Shown here: positions 45,537 to 56,055 of the stretch, one piece after another
Layout of the letters: each line of letters opens with the position of its first letter
How positions within the stretch are numbered: the stretch's first letter is position 1
NCBI GenBank assembly: GCA_030248135.1
Contig: JASANC010003433.1
Span: 186,001 to 250,000 of the forward strand
Reading direction: 5' to 3'
Source of the DNA: Theristus sp. LFF4_11
Taxonomy: Eukaryota > Nematoda > Chromadorea > Monhysterida > Xyalidae
DNA length: 64,000 bases
The notes under the pieces: model-generated
Told to the model about the DNA's origin: nothing
The model's database searches: none
Seen by the model: only the letters and a program-made list of their open reading frames with translations
Position numbers and translations under genes: made by a program

Positions 45537-45630
45537 TACACAATAATAGTGTATGCATGTCATCCACCCTACCAACCTGGAATGGTAAGAAGATCTTGTT
45601 GAGACCAGATACGGTAGAAAGCTGCATTTA

Positions 45631-46065
45631 CCGTATTACCTCTAATAAACCCCCATGGGGGTGTATTTCTTCAGCGACTTCTGGGAGTGGGGGTTTATTT
45701 TGGGGGGGTTTATTTTGGGGGGGGGGTTATTTGGAAACCATTTTTAGGGGTGGGCAAAATAGCAAAAATACCTTCTATGGCAGGAAGGAAGTCGCAAAAA
45801 CTTCTACTCTACATAGAAATTTCCTTTTACAACAGCCTTTTGTAATGAAATTACCATTAACTCATCCATTTGGGGCCTTTGGTAGCACAATTTCATCATT
45901 TTCACTGCAACCAGCCACTGAATTCGCTGGGTATGTGTTTCAAACAGGTTTCCAATAATCCCCCATGGGGGATTATTTGGGGGGGGATTATTTGGAAACT
46001 TGTCGAGGGGGTGGGGGTTTATTTTGGGGGGTTTAATTTTGGGGGGGTTAATAGAGGTAATACGG
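45631..46065 (+). mobile_element. 435-bp G-rich TIR element P2
   Basis: Complete element: CCGTATTACCTCTAATAAAC at the left and TAGAGGTAATACGG at the right, with TA at 45629-30 and 46066-67. The interior matches P1 in opposite orientation. G-runs replace the C-runs of P1. Confidence 0.88.
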
Positions 46066-46067
46066 TA

Positions 46068-47151
46068 ATACCATATGAATTGTTTTCGTAAATTTTGCTG
46101 ATAAAGGTAAATCTTTAGATACATAAGACAATTTGCATGCCAAAATGATGATACATACATACAGATATGCAGATGCAAAATTTTCTTCGTCGTCGTGAAG
46201 CAAAAATTGTCAATCAAGACGTGAACGCGAAAAATAAACCATGTGTGCTAAAAACTTTATAGGATATCATGTTTCAATTACTATTACGACGGGCCGAATA
46301 AAGTTTGTACGATTGTTTTCGCAGGTTGAAAAATGTTGTTTTGTTGTTTTTGAACTGAAAAAAACGAAACAGGTTGAAGAGTCAAAACTGGAAACTTCCA
46401 GAATAAGTTGAGAAATAGAGAACGATAGTTGATTCAAGCTAACGGGACATTCAAAACTTAGTCATCCTTAACCAAAAAACACGGCCGAATTAAGTGAAGC
46501 GTATCGCTGTGCGCACGGCACTAAAATTCCGATGGGAAATTAAAATGCATTTGTTTTGAAATACAAATGTTTTTGAGTTTCATTATCGGGAGAACATGTG
46601 TGTTCAGACGGTGTGGCATCATCAAGTCACTGACATAATGATACAGTTGTTTAGTTCCACGTCGCAAGCTAGTGAACAGTTCAAATAAAAACTGTGGCTC
46701 CGTGTATTGGCTAAAAAAACAGGTGCGGAACAAAACCGAAATTTTCTTGCTTTTCGTTTTTAATCACATTCACGTATTAAGAACTGTTCTGACAGTTCTC
46801 TTTGAAAAAAACCATTTCATGCGGTGCAACAACTGATAAAAACGCCAAATTGGGGTTCATTTCATTGTTCGGAGCAAATCGAGGAGCAAATGACGTTTCG
46901 CAAAGGAATACGGCGCTGATAAAAGCATATTTACACTTTCGCGCAACACGAATACACGGAAACAACACCAAGATCATCAATAAACTCTTTTGCTCATTCA
47001 CTTTCCACCAAGTCTTCTATTAGAACCATGTCCATCGTCGTGAAATTAAAAATTTTGAACTTGTTTCGTTTTGATTGAGTGACTGACACGTTCCAATAAA
47101 AAATGGACGAAGAATTTGTGGAATTTCGTTTTTTTTTGTTCACATCATCAT
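46068..47151. other. Intergenic region, nothing recognised
   Basis: AT-rich sequence 3' of the coiled-coil gene. Open frames here lack splice signals and coding composition. The 3' UTR of the next gene is probably within its right part. Confidence 0.5.
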
Positions 47152-50100
47152 TCAATTGGTTTCGGGGGGCGGAGCGGCCGCGTTCAGCGCCGCCGGATTG
47201 ATCGACGCACGGCGCTCGCGTCGCGACCTCCGACGCGCTGATTTGTTGTTGCGTTTCTCTTTTCGCTCCGGCAGGGCGGAGCCACCGGCTTGCTTCCGAA
47301 GCGCGAGTTGTTCCTGAATAAATGGAGCGAGTCTGTGAATTAATCGTTTAATGATGATGAACGTTTTTGTCGGATTTGTTTTTGTGTCTACAAAACATTC
47401 GTCCAGCCAACCTGAATGAACAGATCTTGTTTGCTCTTTGCAGCGTCCTCGCGGTTTGCCAGCTCCTTCTTTTGCATCTCGAATTCGTCGAGTTTCTTCG
47501 CGACGTCGCCTGGAAGGAGAGGATTGGAGTGGGTGGGTTTTCTTTTTGTGATTAATCAAACATTATGTTTTGTATTGAACGGACTTTTCTTCCATCGACT
47601 ACAACACCAGTAAACCACAACCAGTGGAACCTTTTGGGTTCTCGAGAGTTTGTTTTTCTCCCAGTCTAAACTGAACACAACCAACCATATAAGGCATCTT
47701 TCGTTGCTAACGGCGCCAGTTGGTTCTTTGGCAACGGCGTCGGCGTTCTGTCCTCAGGTTTCGACAAACTCAACAGATTCTGAAAAAAACAAAAAAAACA
47801 CAAAATTTCTGTGTGTCATTGCACAAAGTGATTGAATTCTTGGTTTTGCGAGTGTTTTCTGTTTTTCTCATCTTGCAACTCGTCTGACGTCCATTGAATT
47901 TCAATTTATATTTGAATTTCAACCAAACGAACCTGTCGCTCGCCGGGCAAGCCCGAATCGTCGACTTGATCAGCCTCGAGCGCGAGCAGCTCCTCATCGT
48001 CGTCATCCTCCGGAACTGAACAATTGGAGATCAAAGAGTGGCGCATTTTTTTAATTTTCTAATTATGGCTTCCGAAAAATGATCACTTTAAAATGACATT
48101 CATGAAGCAGTATTTAGTGACGCGTAAAACATGTTAAAACATGTTTCGTGTTGAAACATTGCAACTCGGTCACTAAATACTACTTCATGAATGCCGCTTA
48201 ATTCTGATTTTTTCCTTATTATTACTTTTTTCGGTTTCCCAATCATAGAAGTGACAACCCGAAGAGCTCTCAAATGCAGCGACACAAAAGCTCAATCTGT
48301 TCCTCACAGACGGCCTCTCACGCCTCTCAGCACTAGCAATAGCACTAGCACTCAGCACTAGCACTCAGTCACTCAAACACTCACCATCATCATACTCGAT
48401 CGTGATATCGTGGCCGAGTTTGTCGCGCACTCTGTCATTGATCAGACGAAGTCGCTCCTCGCGCAGCTCCTTTTGCACCTTCGCCACGTTTGTGTTCGCC
48501 TTCTCGAGGTCTTTCAAAATTGTTTCGTTGATCACCTAGAATTGGAAATCATCACGCTTTCCAGCCGTCCACGACAGAGAACTTTGGGCGTGGCAAAACA
48601 GAAAATGCGGACGAAAAAAATCAATTTGTGGTGCGCGAAATTGACAAACCTGATCAAACCACTGAATCAGCGCGGCGACTTTTTTGTGCGTTTGCTGGTA
48701 GATTTCCAGCGATTTATTGTAGCTGCTGTTCGACTGGATGTCCGAGAAGGCCGAATTTACGGTATTCTCCATTGTTTGCATCTCATCTTCGGTGCAATAT
48801 GGAAACTTCACCTAAAAAAAGCATCCAAAATGGAATAAAAACTCTCCGTCGTGCCGAATTTCTCAAACGCGCTGACAATTGTTCGATTGTTTTTGGGGGA
48901 TGTATTCGATTGTTGAAACGAAAAAAACAATAAAAATATCCGACGTTACCTTGCCCAGGTAGACGCGACACGACTGAACATTTTGGCCAGCTGCAATGAA
49001 GTTGTTCCGAGCTTCGGCAGCCGCGAAATAGCGCATGCGTGTGTTGCTGGAAAATGGTCGATGATTTGAATTGAACTACAGGTGATTGGCTGCATTTTTA
49101 AGAAATAATAACGGTATTGCGAAGCAGTGATTGGCCGAGCGAGCTTGATGCGGCCAATTAGCAAGCACCCACCACGTGCCAATGGACATAAACCGTAACC
49201 TCAATGGCAGGCCAGAGGATGTCAGGATCAACAATTGGTCACCTCATTCTGATTCAAGAACGGATATCATACGCGACACCAACATGCGTCCTTGAAAATC
49301 AGGCTGCGATCCATTTCAAACGAGCCGACAACGGGGTACTGTATATACCTCGGATCGATCTGCTCCAGTTCCTTCCAGCGAGTGATGCCAAACGCGATTT
49401 GCGTGCACGCGTGCACCAGCAATACCCGGCCGTTCGTCCACTTGAACTTCGCCAACGACACCCGTTGCTGCCACTCGAGCGCCTGATCCAATTGAGCCTC
49501 GAGCGTGTTCTCCAGATCGCTGCCGTACTCGCCGCCGAAGATGCCGGCTGGAAGAATCGATTCGAGAATTTTAATTATTATTGCAAAAAACATGATGTAG
49601 ATTGGGAATTTGTTGTAAAAAACAGCACGTTATCTGTTAGATGCGCATGTGATTATAAGGCGCATACATGAAGCAGTATCAGTGACGCGCAGCTGCGCGT
49701 TGAAACATATAGCTACGCGGCCACAAAATACTGCTTCATGAATGCACCTATACTCAGCAAACATACTCAGCATGCGATCCTGCTTATCATAAAGATCGTT
49801 CAGTTTGTCCGATTTGCGTTTGTAGATTTCAGCGATCTTCGCTGCCCGCTCGTACTGTTTCCTTGCACCGGTCAACTCCTGGACGTTTAATAAAAATGAC
49901 AATTTATCGCTGCTAACCTAATTGACTGCAACTTGACTTGCGGGTTTGATGATTTTGTCAGTTTAGCCAATGTTCAGTTAAGTCAGAGAATTAATATCAT
50001 TTTGCAAGTTTTGGCGTTCATTTTACGCAACCGCTTTCTTGCCAAAACTTCAAGCTTGGGTGTGCTAGAATTGACGAGCTCGAAAAAGAGACGAACCAAT

Positions 50101-51672
50101 TCAATAGCAGCTCGTTCTTACCTTTTCGGCGACCTCTTGTTTATTCAGCGCCTCCAAGTACTCCTGTTGTTCCTTGCTGAACTTCTGATCCCAGGTGCCT
50201 TGTTGCTTCAAGAAGGCGCGAACGGACGGCTGCTCAATGTTGTCAACATCGGCCTTTTCTTTTTCGCTAAACAACAAAAGGGGAACGTATAACTTTTGCC
50301 ATTCCTAATAACAGAAAACAAGCGAAAACTGACCAAGATACTGACCATCCTATCAGCATTGGGGTCAGGTTTCCTTTGTGTTTTTGATATGAGAGGTGTG
50401 CTTGTTATCAGTTTAAAGACTTTTGCAGAAAATTCGAAAAATTTGTTTCGAAACAAAAATGTGCCTGACGTCTGTTTTTTCAGCTCTTTGTGCGTCGCCT
50501 CCAGCTGGTCGACAGTCTTCTTCAGCTCGTCAGCGTACATCATTTTTGCCTCGTGCTTCTTCAAGACATTCTTCTTTTCGAGTCTGCAAAATGCTTTCAT
50601 GGTGAATTGTCAAAGCGCCCGTTTGAACCAAGATTTCATTCATAATTCCTAAACGGCATTCATGAAGCAGTATTTAGTGACCGCGTAGCTTCAACACAGC
50701 TACGTGCCACTAAATACTACTTCATGAATGCCCCTTTACATTCACTAAATGAAGTTAGTTTGATATAAACACAGAAACGGAAACTTGCACGAGAACGAGA
50801 AAGACAACGCGTACTTGTGAATGTCCTTTTCGAGTACAATGTACTGCTGAACAACGGCCTCCGTGAGTTCAATTGGCTCAACCTGGAAAACTCAACAGGG
50901 GCATTCACGAAGCAGTATTTGGTGACCGCATAGCTATTTTTCAACACAGCTACGCGTCACTAAATACTGCTTCATGAATGCCGCTAAAGTTTCGAAAAAA
51001 TTGTTTTGAAAACCCCGCAAACAGGAGCAAGTCAGTGCCGTTCGCACACCGACCTCTTCTAGAATTTTTGACGCAGAAAAGTGGCCAATCTTGAACAAAT
51101 CTCCCACATCAACGACAGTGCACGCAGTGCGATTGCTTTGTGCAGAGGTACATGGAAAATTTATGGTGGAATCATTAGTATGCTGTTCACAAAGACTCAC
51201 TTCTTCGGCCACTTCTTTTGCGCGTCCTTTTGAGCCACCCTGAAATTATTCAAAAATGGATTGCTTTAGTGGCTATTATTTTTTCAAAATGAAAAGTCCT
51301 GATAATGAAACACCATGTCGAAGACAATTCACTGAGGTTACACCACAGTGATGTTGCAGCAAACAAACACAGGCAAACGCGCACACATGCGATCGAACAG
51401 CAGCGTGAGCGAGCGTGCCTGTGTTTGCTTGTAAACGGGCATTCATGAAGCAGTATTTACTGCTTCATGAATGCCGCGTGCCGCATTACTGTGTTACAAG
51501 AGAGGGCTAGGACTACAGGTACGAGTAGATTGACGTGGCTAAAAACTACAGCACAATGCATGATATTATGCTGAACGCTGAAGCAATAGAAATCAAAACT
51601 GAAAATTTTTAAGACAGTACGTACCTTCGCCTTGCCATCGATGTCTGCTTGAGTGCTTGAGCCACAGCCCAT
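47152..51672 (-). CDS. N-acylated coiled-coil protein, 523 aa, function unknown
   Basis: Exons on the minus strand: 51672-51625, 51239-51201, 50882-50815, 50583-50470, 50266-50122, 49878-49767, 49547-49349, 49046-48950, 48811-48650, 48535-48385, 48015-47933, 47779-47686, 47509-47412, 47313-47152. Total 1572 nt with every phase matching. It starts MGCGSSTQ: Gly2 with Ser6 fits N-myristoylation and Cys3 palmitoylation, so membrane attachment is likely. Most of the protein is helical and charged. Coiled coil is probable around 40-120 (LEKKNVLKKHEAKMM), 165-210 and 330-390 (KDLEKANTNVAKVQKELREE). A more specific central block (GIFGGEYGSDLENTLEAQ, FKWTNGRVLLVHACTQIAFG) could be the conserved core. 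Then an acidic patch (PEDDDDEELLALEADQ), a further coiled coil and a basic Arg-rich tail. A BAR-like membrane fold is possible but not shown. Five introns carry hairpin MITEs. Confidence 0.85.
48095..48196. mobile_element. Hairpin MITE, copy 7
   Basis: ACATTCATGAAGCAGTATTT left arm and CTACTTCATGAATGCC right arm, with an enlarged loop containing two AAACATGTT motifs. In the intron between exons 48535-48385 and 48015-47933. Confidence 0.85.
49657..49750. mobile_element. Hairpin MITE, copy 8
   Basis: AAGGCGCATACATGAAGCAG pairs with the right arm ending CTGCTTCATGAATGC; loop GCGTTGAAACATATAGC. In the intron between exons 49878-49767 and 49547-49349. Confidence 0.82.
50654..50735. mobile_element. 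Hairpin MITE, copy 9
   Basis: GCATTCATGAAGCAGTATTT with the right arm TACTTCATGAATGC; compact loop GCTTCAACACAGC. In the intron between 50815 and 50583. Confidence 0.87.
50897..50984. mobile_element. Hairpin MITE, copy 10
   Basis: GCATTCACGAAGCAGTATTT with the right arm CTGCTTCATGAATGCC; loop GCTATTTTTCAACACAGC. In the intron between 51201 and 50882, only about 15 bp from the acceptor. Confidence 0.87.
51435..51476. mobile_element. Hairpin MITE, copy 11, loop-less deletion form
   Basis: GGCATTCATGAAGCAGTA runs almost directly into its own complement TACTGCTTCATGAATGCC. The whole centre is missing, leaving a nearly perfect 42-bp palindrome, in the first intron of the coiled-coil gene. Confidence 0.85.
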
Positions 51673-52324
51673 GGTCAGGTTTTAAGTTTAGGAACCAGAG
51701 TAATTTGACAACGGCTTCTCTTGTTTCATACTCCCAAATCGAGAGTGAAACTCAAAAATTAGAAGGAACGGTTTTCAAATTTTTAACGTTGTTTACTAAA
51801 CAGTCGCTTTCAGTGAAGCAGTGCACGTGCACTGGAAACTGAAAGGTAAATAACACATGTATGTATTAAATAACAGATGTAATTGGGATGCGTCATGCCA
51901 TGGAATCGAACAGTCACAGTCAAAATAGTAGCCAACCATCAAAGGGTCTGTTCAGATCCGTCCAACCTGTATGTACACCAACCCACACTATACCCACCAC
52001 AACACGAGCCGGTTTGTGTTGTTTGGCTTGTTACTTGGTGAAAAACCGAACCCCAAATCAGCTTGTGTAGGTGCGCAGTCATGCGAGTGGAAGTATTATT
52101 ATTGGGTAGTTTTTGTTTTCGAAAGTAGAAATCTCCCGCTCCTAGCAACAGGTTTCGATTAGTACGCCAAACAACAACCAACCAACTCCTATCTGTAACG
52201 CGCCGAGCTAACAAAAAGTCAGTAAATTGAACATGATGGTGCAGAAGCAATGGCGAAACTCGCAGCCCCCCTGGTGACGGTATCTTCCGTTGAGGGTCTT
52301 GACACGAACTTACGTTCTTCTTGG

Positions 52325-52405
52325 TGTCCGTCGCGGCTGACGAGCCAGGGGGCACCGCGGTATGCGTCTACCTGGCGAAACCGCAATCAGCGAACTTTAT
52401 GTATT
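52325..52405 (+). repeat. 78-bp dispersed repeat, copy 2
   Basis: GTCCGTCGCGGCTGACGAGC, GGGGGCACCGCGGTATGCG and AACTTTATG. Best match to the copy at 61785, which it also resembles for about 20 bp upstream. Confidence 0.8.
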
Positions 52406-53169
52406 ACGAACGAACAAACATTTTTACAGTGGCAATGTGACCAGTCTCTGATGAAAACCGCAAAGTTTTGTTAAATTTTATCATGCGGATGCGCGAGCGA
52501 GCGCAGCGAGCGGAGAGCGCATCACGCATAATATGAGCCGTTATACCCCAGCGCGCTTTTTTCAAATTTGCTCGCTGCCTCCAGCGAGCATAGTATAAGC
52601 CACAAACTTGGCTCTGTGCACACGAAACGAACACCCAAAGTTGTGTTCTGAGCCGCGAAAAAATTTTCATCGGACGACTTTTCATACGCTGTAGACACGA
52701 AAAACCTATTCTGAAAACAGTGTTACTTATTTTTCTTGGTATTTTTTTTTTCAGGTATGTAATCAACATGTGTTCGCCCTTTCAATTTTTACCTGCGACA
52801 CTTTCACAGTCGAACAAAAATGTTTCCTGGGGTAATTTCAACCGTAGATTTTGCTCTTTGGGTTAATTTTTTTGCCCCGACCTTGTTTTTGGGTAAAAAT
52901 TGGGTATTTTTAAAAGTTCGCAGGGTTTTCACCTGGTTTTAAGTGTTCGCTCTTTCAATTTTTAGCTGGGACACTTTCACAGTTGAACAAAAATGTTTCC
53001 TGGGGTAATTTCATCCGTATATTTTGAAAAATTAGTTTATTTTTTTGCCCGGGCACTTTTTTGGGTAAAAATTGTGCATTTTTTGAAAGTTCGTTGCATT
53101 TTGACTGGATATCAGTTTTTCACTCTTACAAATTTTGTCTGAGCAACGAAAAATAACAGGAAAAACGTC

Positions 53170-54330
53170 TAGTCCGTGGGAATTCAATGCGCTAATCACG
53201 GATTTTGGGTTAGTTTTCTTACGTGAGCAACTCTAGGTGCTGAATCGTGACGATTTCGGGCGAATCGGCCGTGGTAATTGGCGAAATCGGTCCAGAAACG
53301 AAAAAAAAGAAAAGGGTGTTTTCCAGGGTAATTCAATGCGCTGATCACGAATTTTGGGTTAGTTTTCTTACGTGAGCAACTCTAGATGCTGAATCGTGAC
53401 GATTTCGGGCGAATCGGCCGTGGAAATTGGCGAAATCGGTCCAGAAACGAAAAACAAGAAAAGGGTGTTTTCTAGGGTAATTCAATGCGCTGATCACGAA
53501 TTTTGGGTTAGTATTTTTATGTGAGCAGCTCTAGATGTTGAATCGTGACGATTTCGGGCGAATCGGCCGTGGAAATTGGCGAAATCGGTCCAGAAACGAA
53601 AAACAAGAAAAGGGTATTTTCCAAGGTAATTCAATGCGCTGATCACGGATTTTGGGTTAGTTTTCTTACGTGAGCAACTCTAGATGCTGAATCGCGACGA
53701 TTTCGGGCGAATCGGCCGTGGAAATTGGCGAAATCGGTCCATAAACGAAAAACAAGAAAGGGGTGTTTTCCAGGGTAATTCAATGCGCTGATCACGGATT
53801 TTGGGTTAGTTTTTTTATGTGAACAATTCTAGGTACTGAATCTTAACGATTTCAAGCGAATCGGCCGTGGAAAATGGCGAAATCGGACCAGAAATGAAAA
53901 ACAAAAAACGGTGTTTTCCATGGTAATTCAATGCGCTGATCACGGATTCTGGGTTAGTTTTTTTATGTGAGCAACTCTAGATACTGAATCGTGACGATTT
54001 CGGGCGAATCGGCCGTGCAAATTGGCGAAATCGGTTCAGAAATGAAAAACAAAAAAACGGTGTTTTCCATAGTAATTCAATGCGCTGATCACGGATTCTG
54101 GGTTAGTTTTCTTATGTGAGCAACTCTAGATACCGAATCGTGACGATTTCGGGCGAATCGGCCGTGGAAATCGGCGAAAACGGTCCAGAAATGAAAAACA
54201 AGAAAACGGTGTTTTCCATGGTAATTCATTGCGCCAATCACGTCTTTTGGGTCAGTTTTCTTGCGTGAGCAATTCTAGGTACTGAATCGTGACGATTTTG
54301 GGCGAATCGGCGGTAGAAATAGCATATGCG
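53170..54330 (-). repeat. 149-bp satellite array, about 8 units
   Basis: CGTGACGATTTCGGGCGAAT recurs about every 149 bp from 53247 to 54290. Units are the reverse complement of those at 15000-16937. Variation between units is mostly point changes and 1-2-nt indels. Confidence 0.93.
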
Positions 54331-54562
54331 AAATCGGCCTAAAAAACAAAAAATGAAAAACCTGAGTCGAACTGTGATTTTGGTCCGACCTTCAGGGCTT
54401 ATGTAAAAGTCAGAATATTATCTAAAAATGCGGGAGACGCATATAAAAGGAGGAATATGGCCTTGTGTAAGCAGTGAAAGACTTGGCTCGACAACGCTTT
54501 TCAAGTCTCTAATGTGGTACACACGGATACAAGTACATAAGAGTCATATTTTTGCGCCGCGT

Positions 54563-54822
54563 TTGTTTGTTTTTTTTTTGAAGCACGCCCCCCACCGATT
54601 CCGGAAACCCGAAGGTACCAAACTCCGGTGGGATTGGGGAATGGACGGCTCACCATCCCGTGGAACCAATATCCTCGCCACGTGAGGGGGACAGCCTCTA
54701 AGCCCCGCTCTGTCTTGGGGGGCACCAGTGATCTTAGCCCGATTTCGGTTTCGGTGGCTTGCGGTCGCTATATCCCCGGAGGGCAGCGAATCCGAAACTT
54801 TCGTTTTCGTTTTCGTTTTGCT
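54563..54822 (+). mobile_element. Insertion in foldback domain related to SINE family B
   Basis: Absent from the matching position in copy I (near 14100). Contains TTCCGGAAACCCGAAGGTAC and CCAAACTCCGG, shared with 6300-6345, then a GC-rich body with TCTTGGGGGGCACC. Flanked by T-rich sequence. Confidence 0.65.
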
Positions 54823-55451
54823 GAAAAGCGTAAAACTTTGAAGTTATTTTATAATTGTCCTCTTCGATTTAATCTAAAATCACGCCATGTGCGAAATTCT
54901 GTAAATTCTGTGCAAAAACAGAAAAATCAGAGATTGCAAAACATTGTTGCATGTAGCTTTTTCGTTGTTGTTAACGTACGCACCGCTGTGTACACACCAA
55001 CACCAGTGACAAAAAGGAGTTGTCTTCCATTGATTTTCACCTTTTTTACCGGTGTCAACTTCAACTAGTGTGGCAGGATAAACCGTCTGTCCCGTGAGTC
55101 ATTGCCTTTGCCACAGGAGACCTTGCGTTCCGCAATGCTTCTGCGGTACAATTTGTCCTGGACAAACCAGTGTCAGCGAGCTAAAGTCTGATTGTTATTT
55201 TAGTAGTTTTAGTGGTCGCTAAATGCCCGAAATCCGCAAATGTGAAAGTTTCATTTGTCTACAATGCAAAGTACGAGAGTTGCCATGTGCAACCGAAATC
55301 ATAAATAAACGGCGCAAAAATATGGCTCTTATGTACTTGTATCCGTGTGTACCACATTAGAGACTTGAAAAGCGTTGTCGAGCCAAGTCTTTCACTGCTT
55401 ACACAAGGCCATATTCCTCCTTTTATATGCGTCTCCCGCATTTTTAGATAA

Positions 55452-56055
55452 TTTAGTTTAGGGCTTAGTTTGTTAGTATGTATCCACCGTAGTTAATCAG
55501 ACCGAAGCTATCCATTCAACCTGAACGAACTTTTTACAATTCTTTTGAACACGCGAAAAAGATTGATTCCATCTGTGGAACAAAAATTTAAAGCTTTAAA
55601 AGCGAACGACAAGTTTTAGGCCTGATATGAATAGTAGCAACATTTCTTATGTATTTTTTCTTTTTATATTTTGAATCACCAACGAAACGGAATCGATTTT
55701 TCAACGGAACGCATTTATTATCACTGGATTTTATTTTACAAAAAAAAGTTTTCCAATTTCCAACCCCGTTCTGTTGAAATGTGGTGAAACTTAATTATTG
55801 GAAATGCAACAAAGAAATTAGCCGAAAAGTCCAGTGTAATCTGCAAAGTATTTGAATGTGGTGCACAAACACAGAACATAAAATGTTGAATGAAACACGC
55901 GTTTATGTTGATTTATGAAGCTCGATATGATTGCTCAAACAACAATCAAAAATACAGGGTAACTCCAAGATTCGAAAATGTAATATCATCAACAAATGTG
56001 AAAACTTCGATCACAATAAATAACCAACTCCGAAATCGCTTCACGGTTCGAATGA
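55452..56055. other. 3' flank of the homeobox gene
   Basis: AT-rich. TTTATT near 55714 and 55731 provides AATAAA on the minus strand, about 340 nt past the stop codon, as a candidate poly(A) signal. No other feature. Confidence 0.5.

Larger units (their letters stand above)
52481..55451 (-). mobile_element. Composite foldback-plus-satellite element, copy II
   Basis: Inverted relative to copy I. From left to right: unique end (52481-52770), 172-bp-type repeats (to about 53170), about eight 149-bp satellite units (to about 54330) and the foldback domain (54418-55451). It lacks the SINE of copy I but carries its own 250-bp insert at about 54563-54822. Located between the coiled-coil and homeobox genes. 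Confidence 0.78.

Noticed and set aside
51053..51145. Exon-like stretch (VDVGDLFKIGHFSASKILEE) on the minus strand
   Set aside because: It ends at a possible donor, but no acceptor gives a matching phase, while exons 51201 and 50882 join in phase without it.
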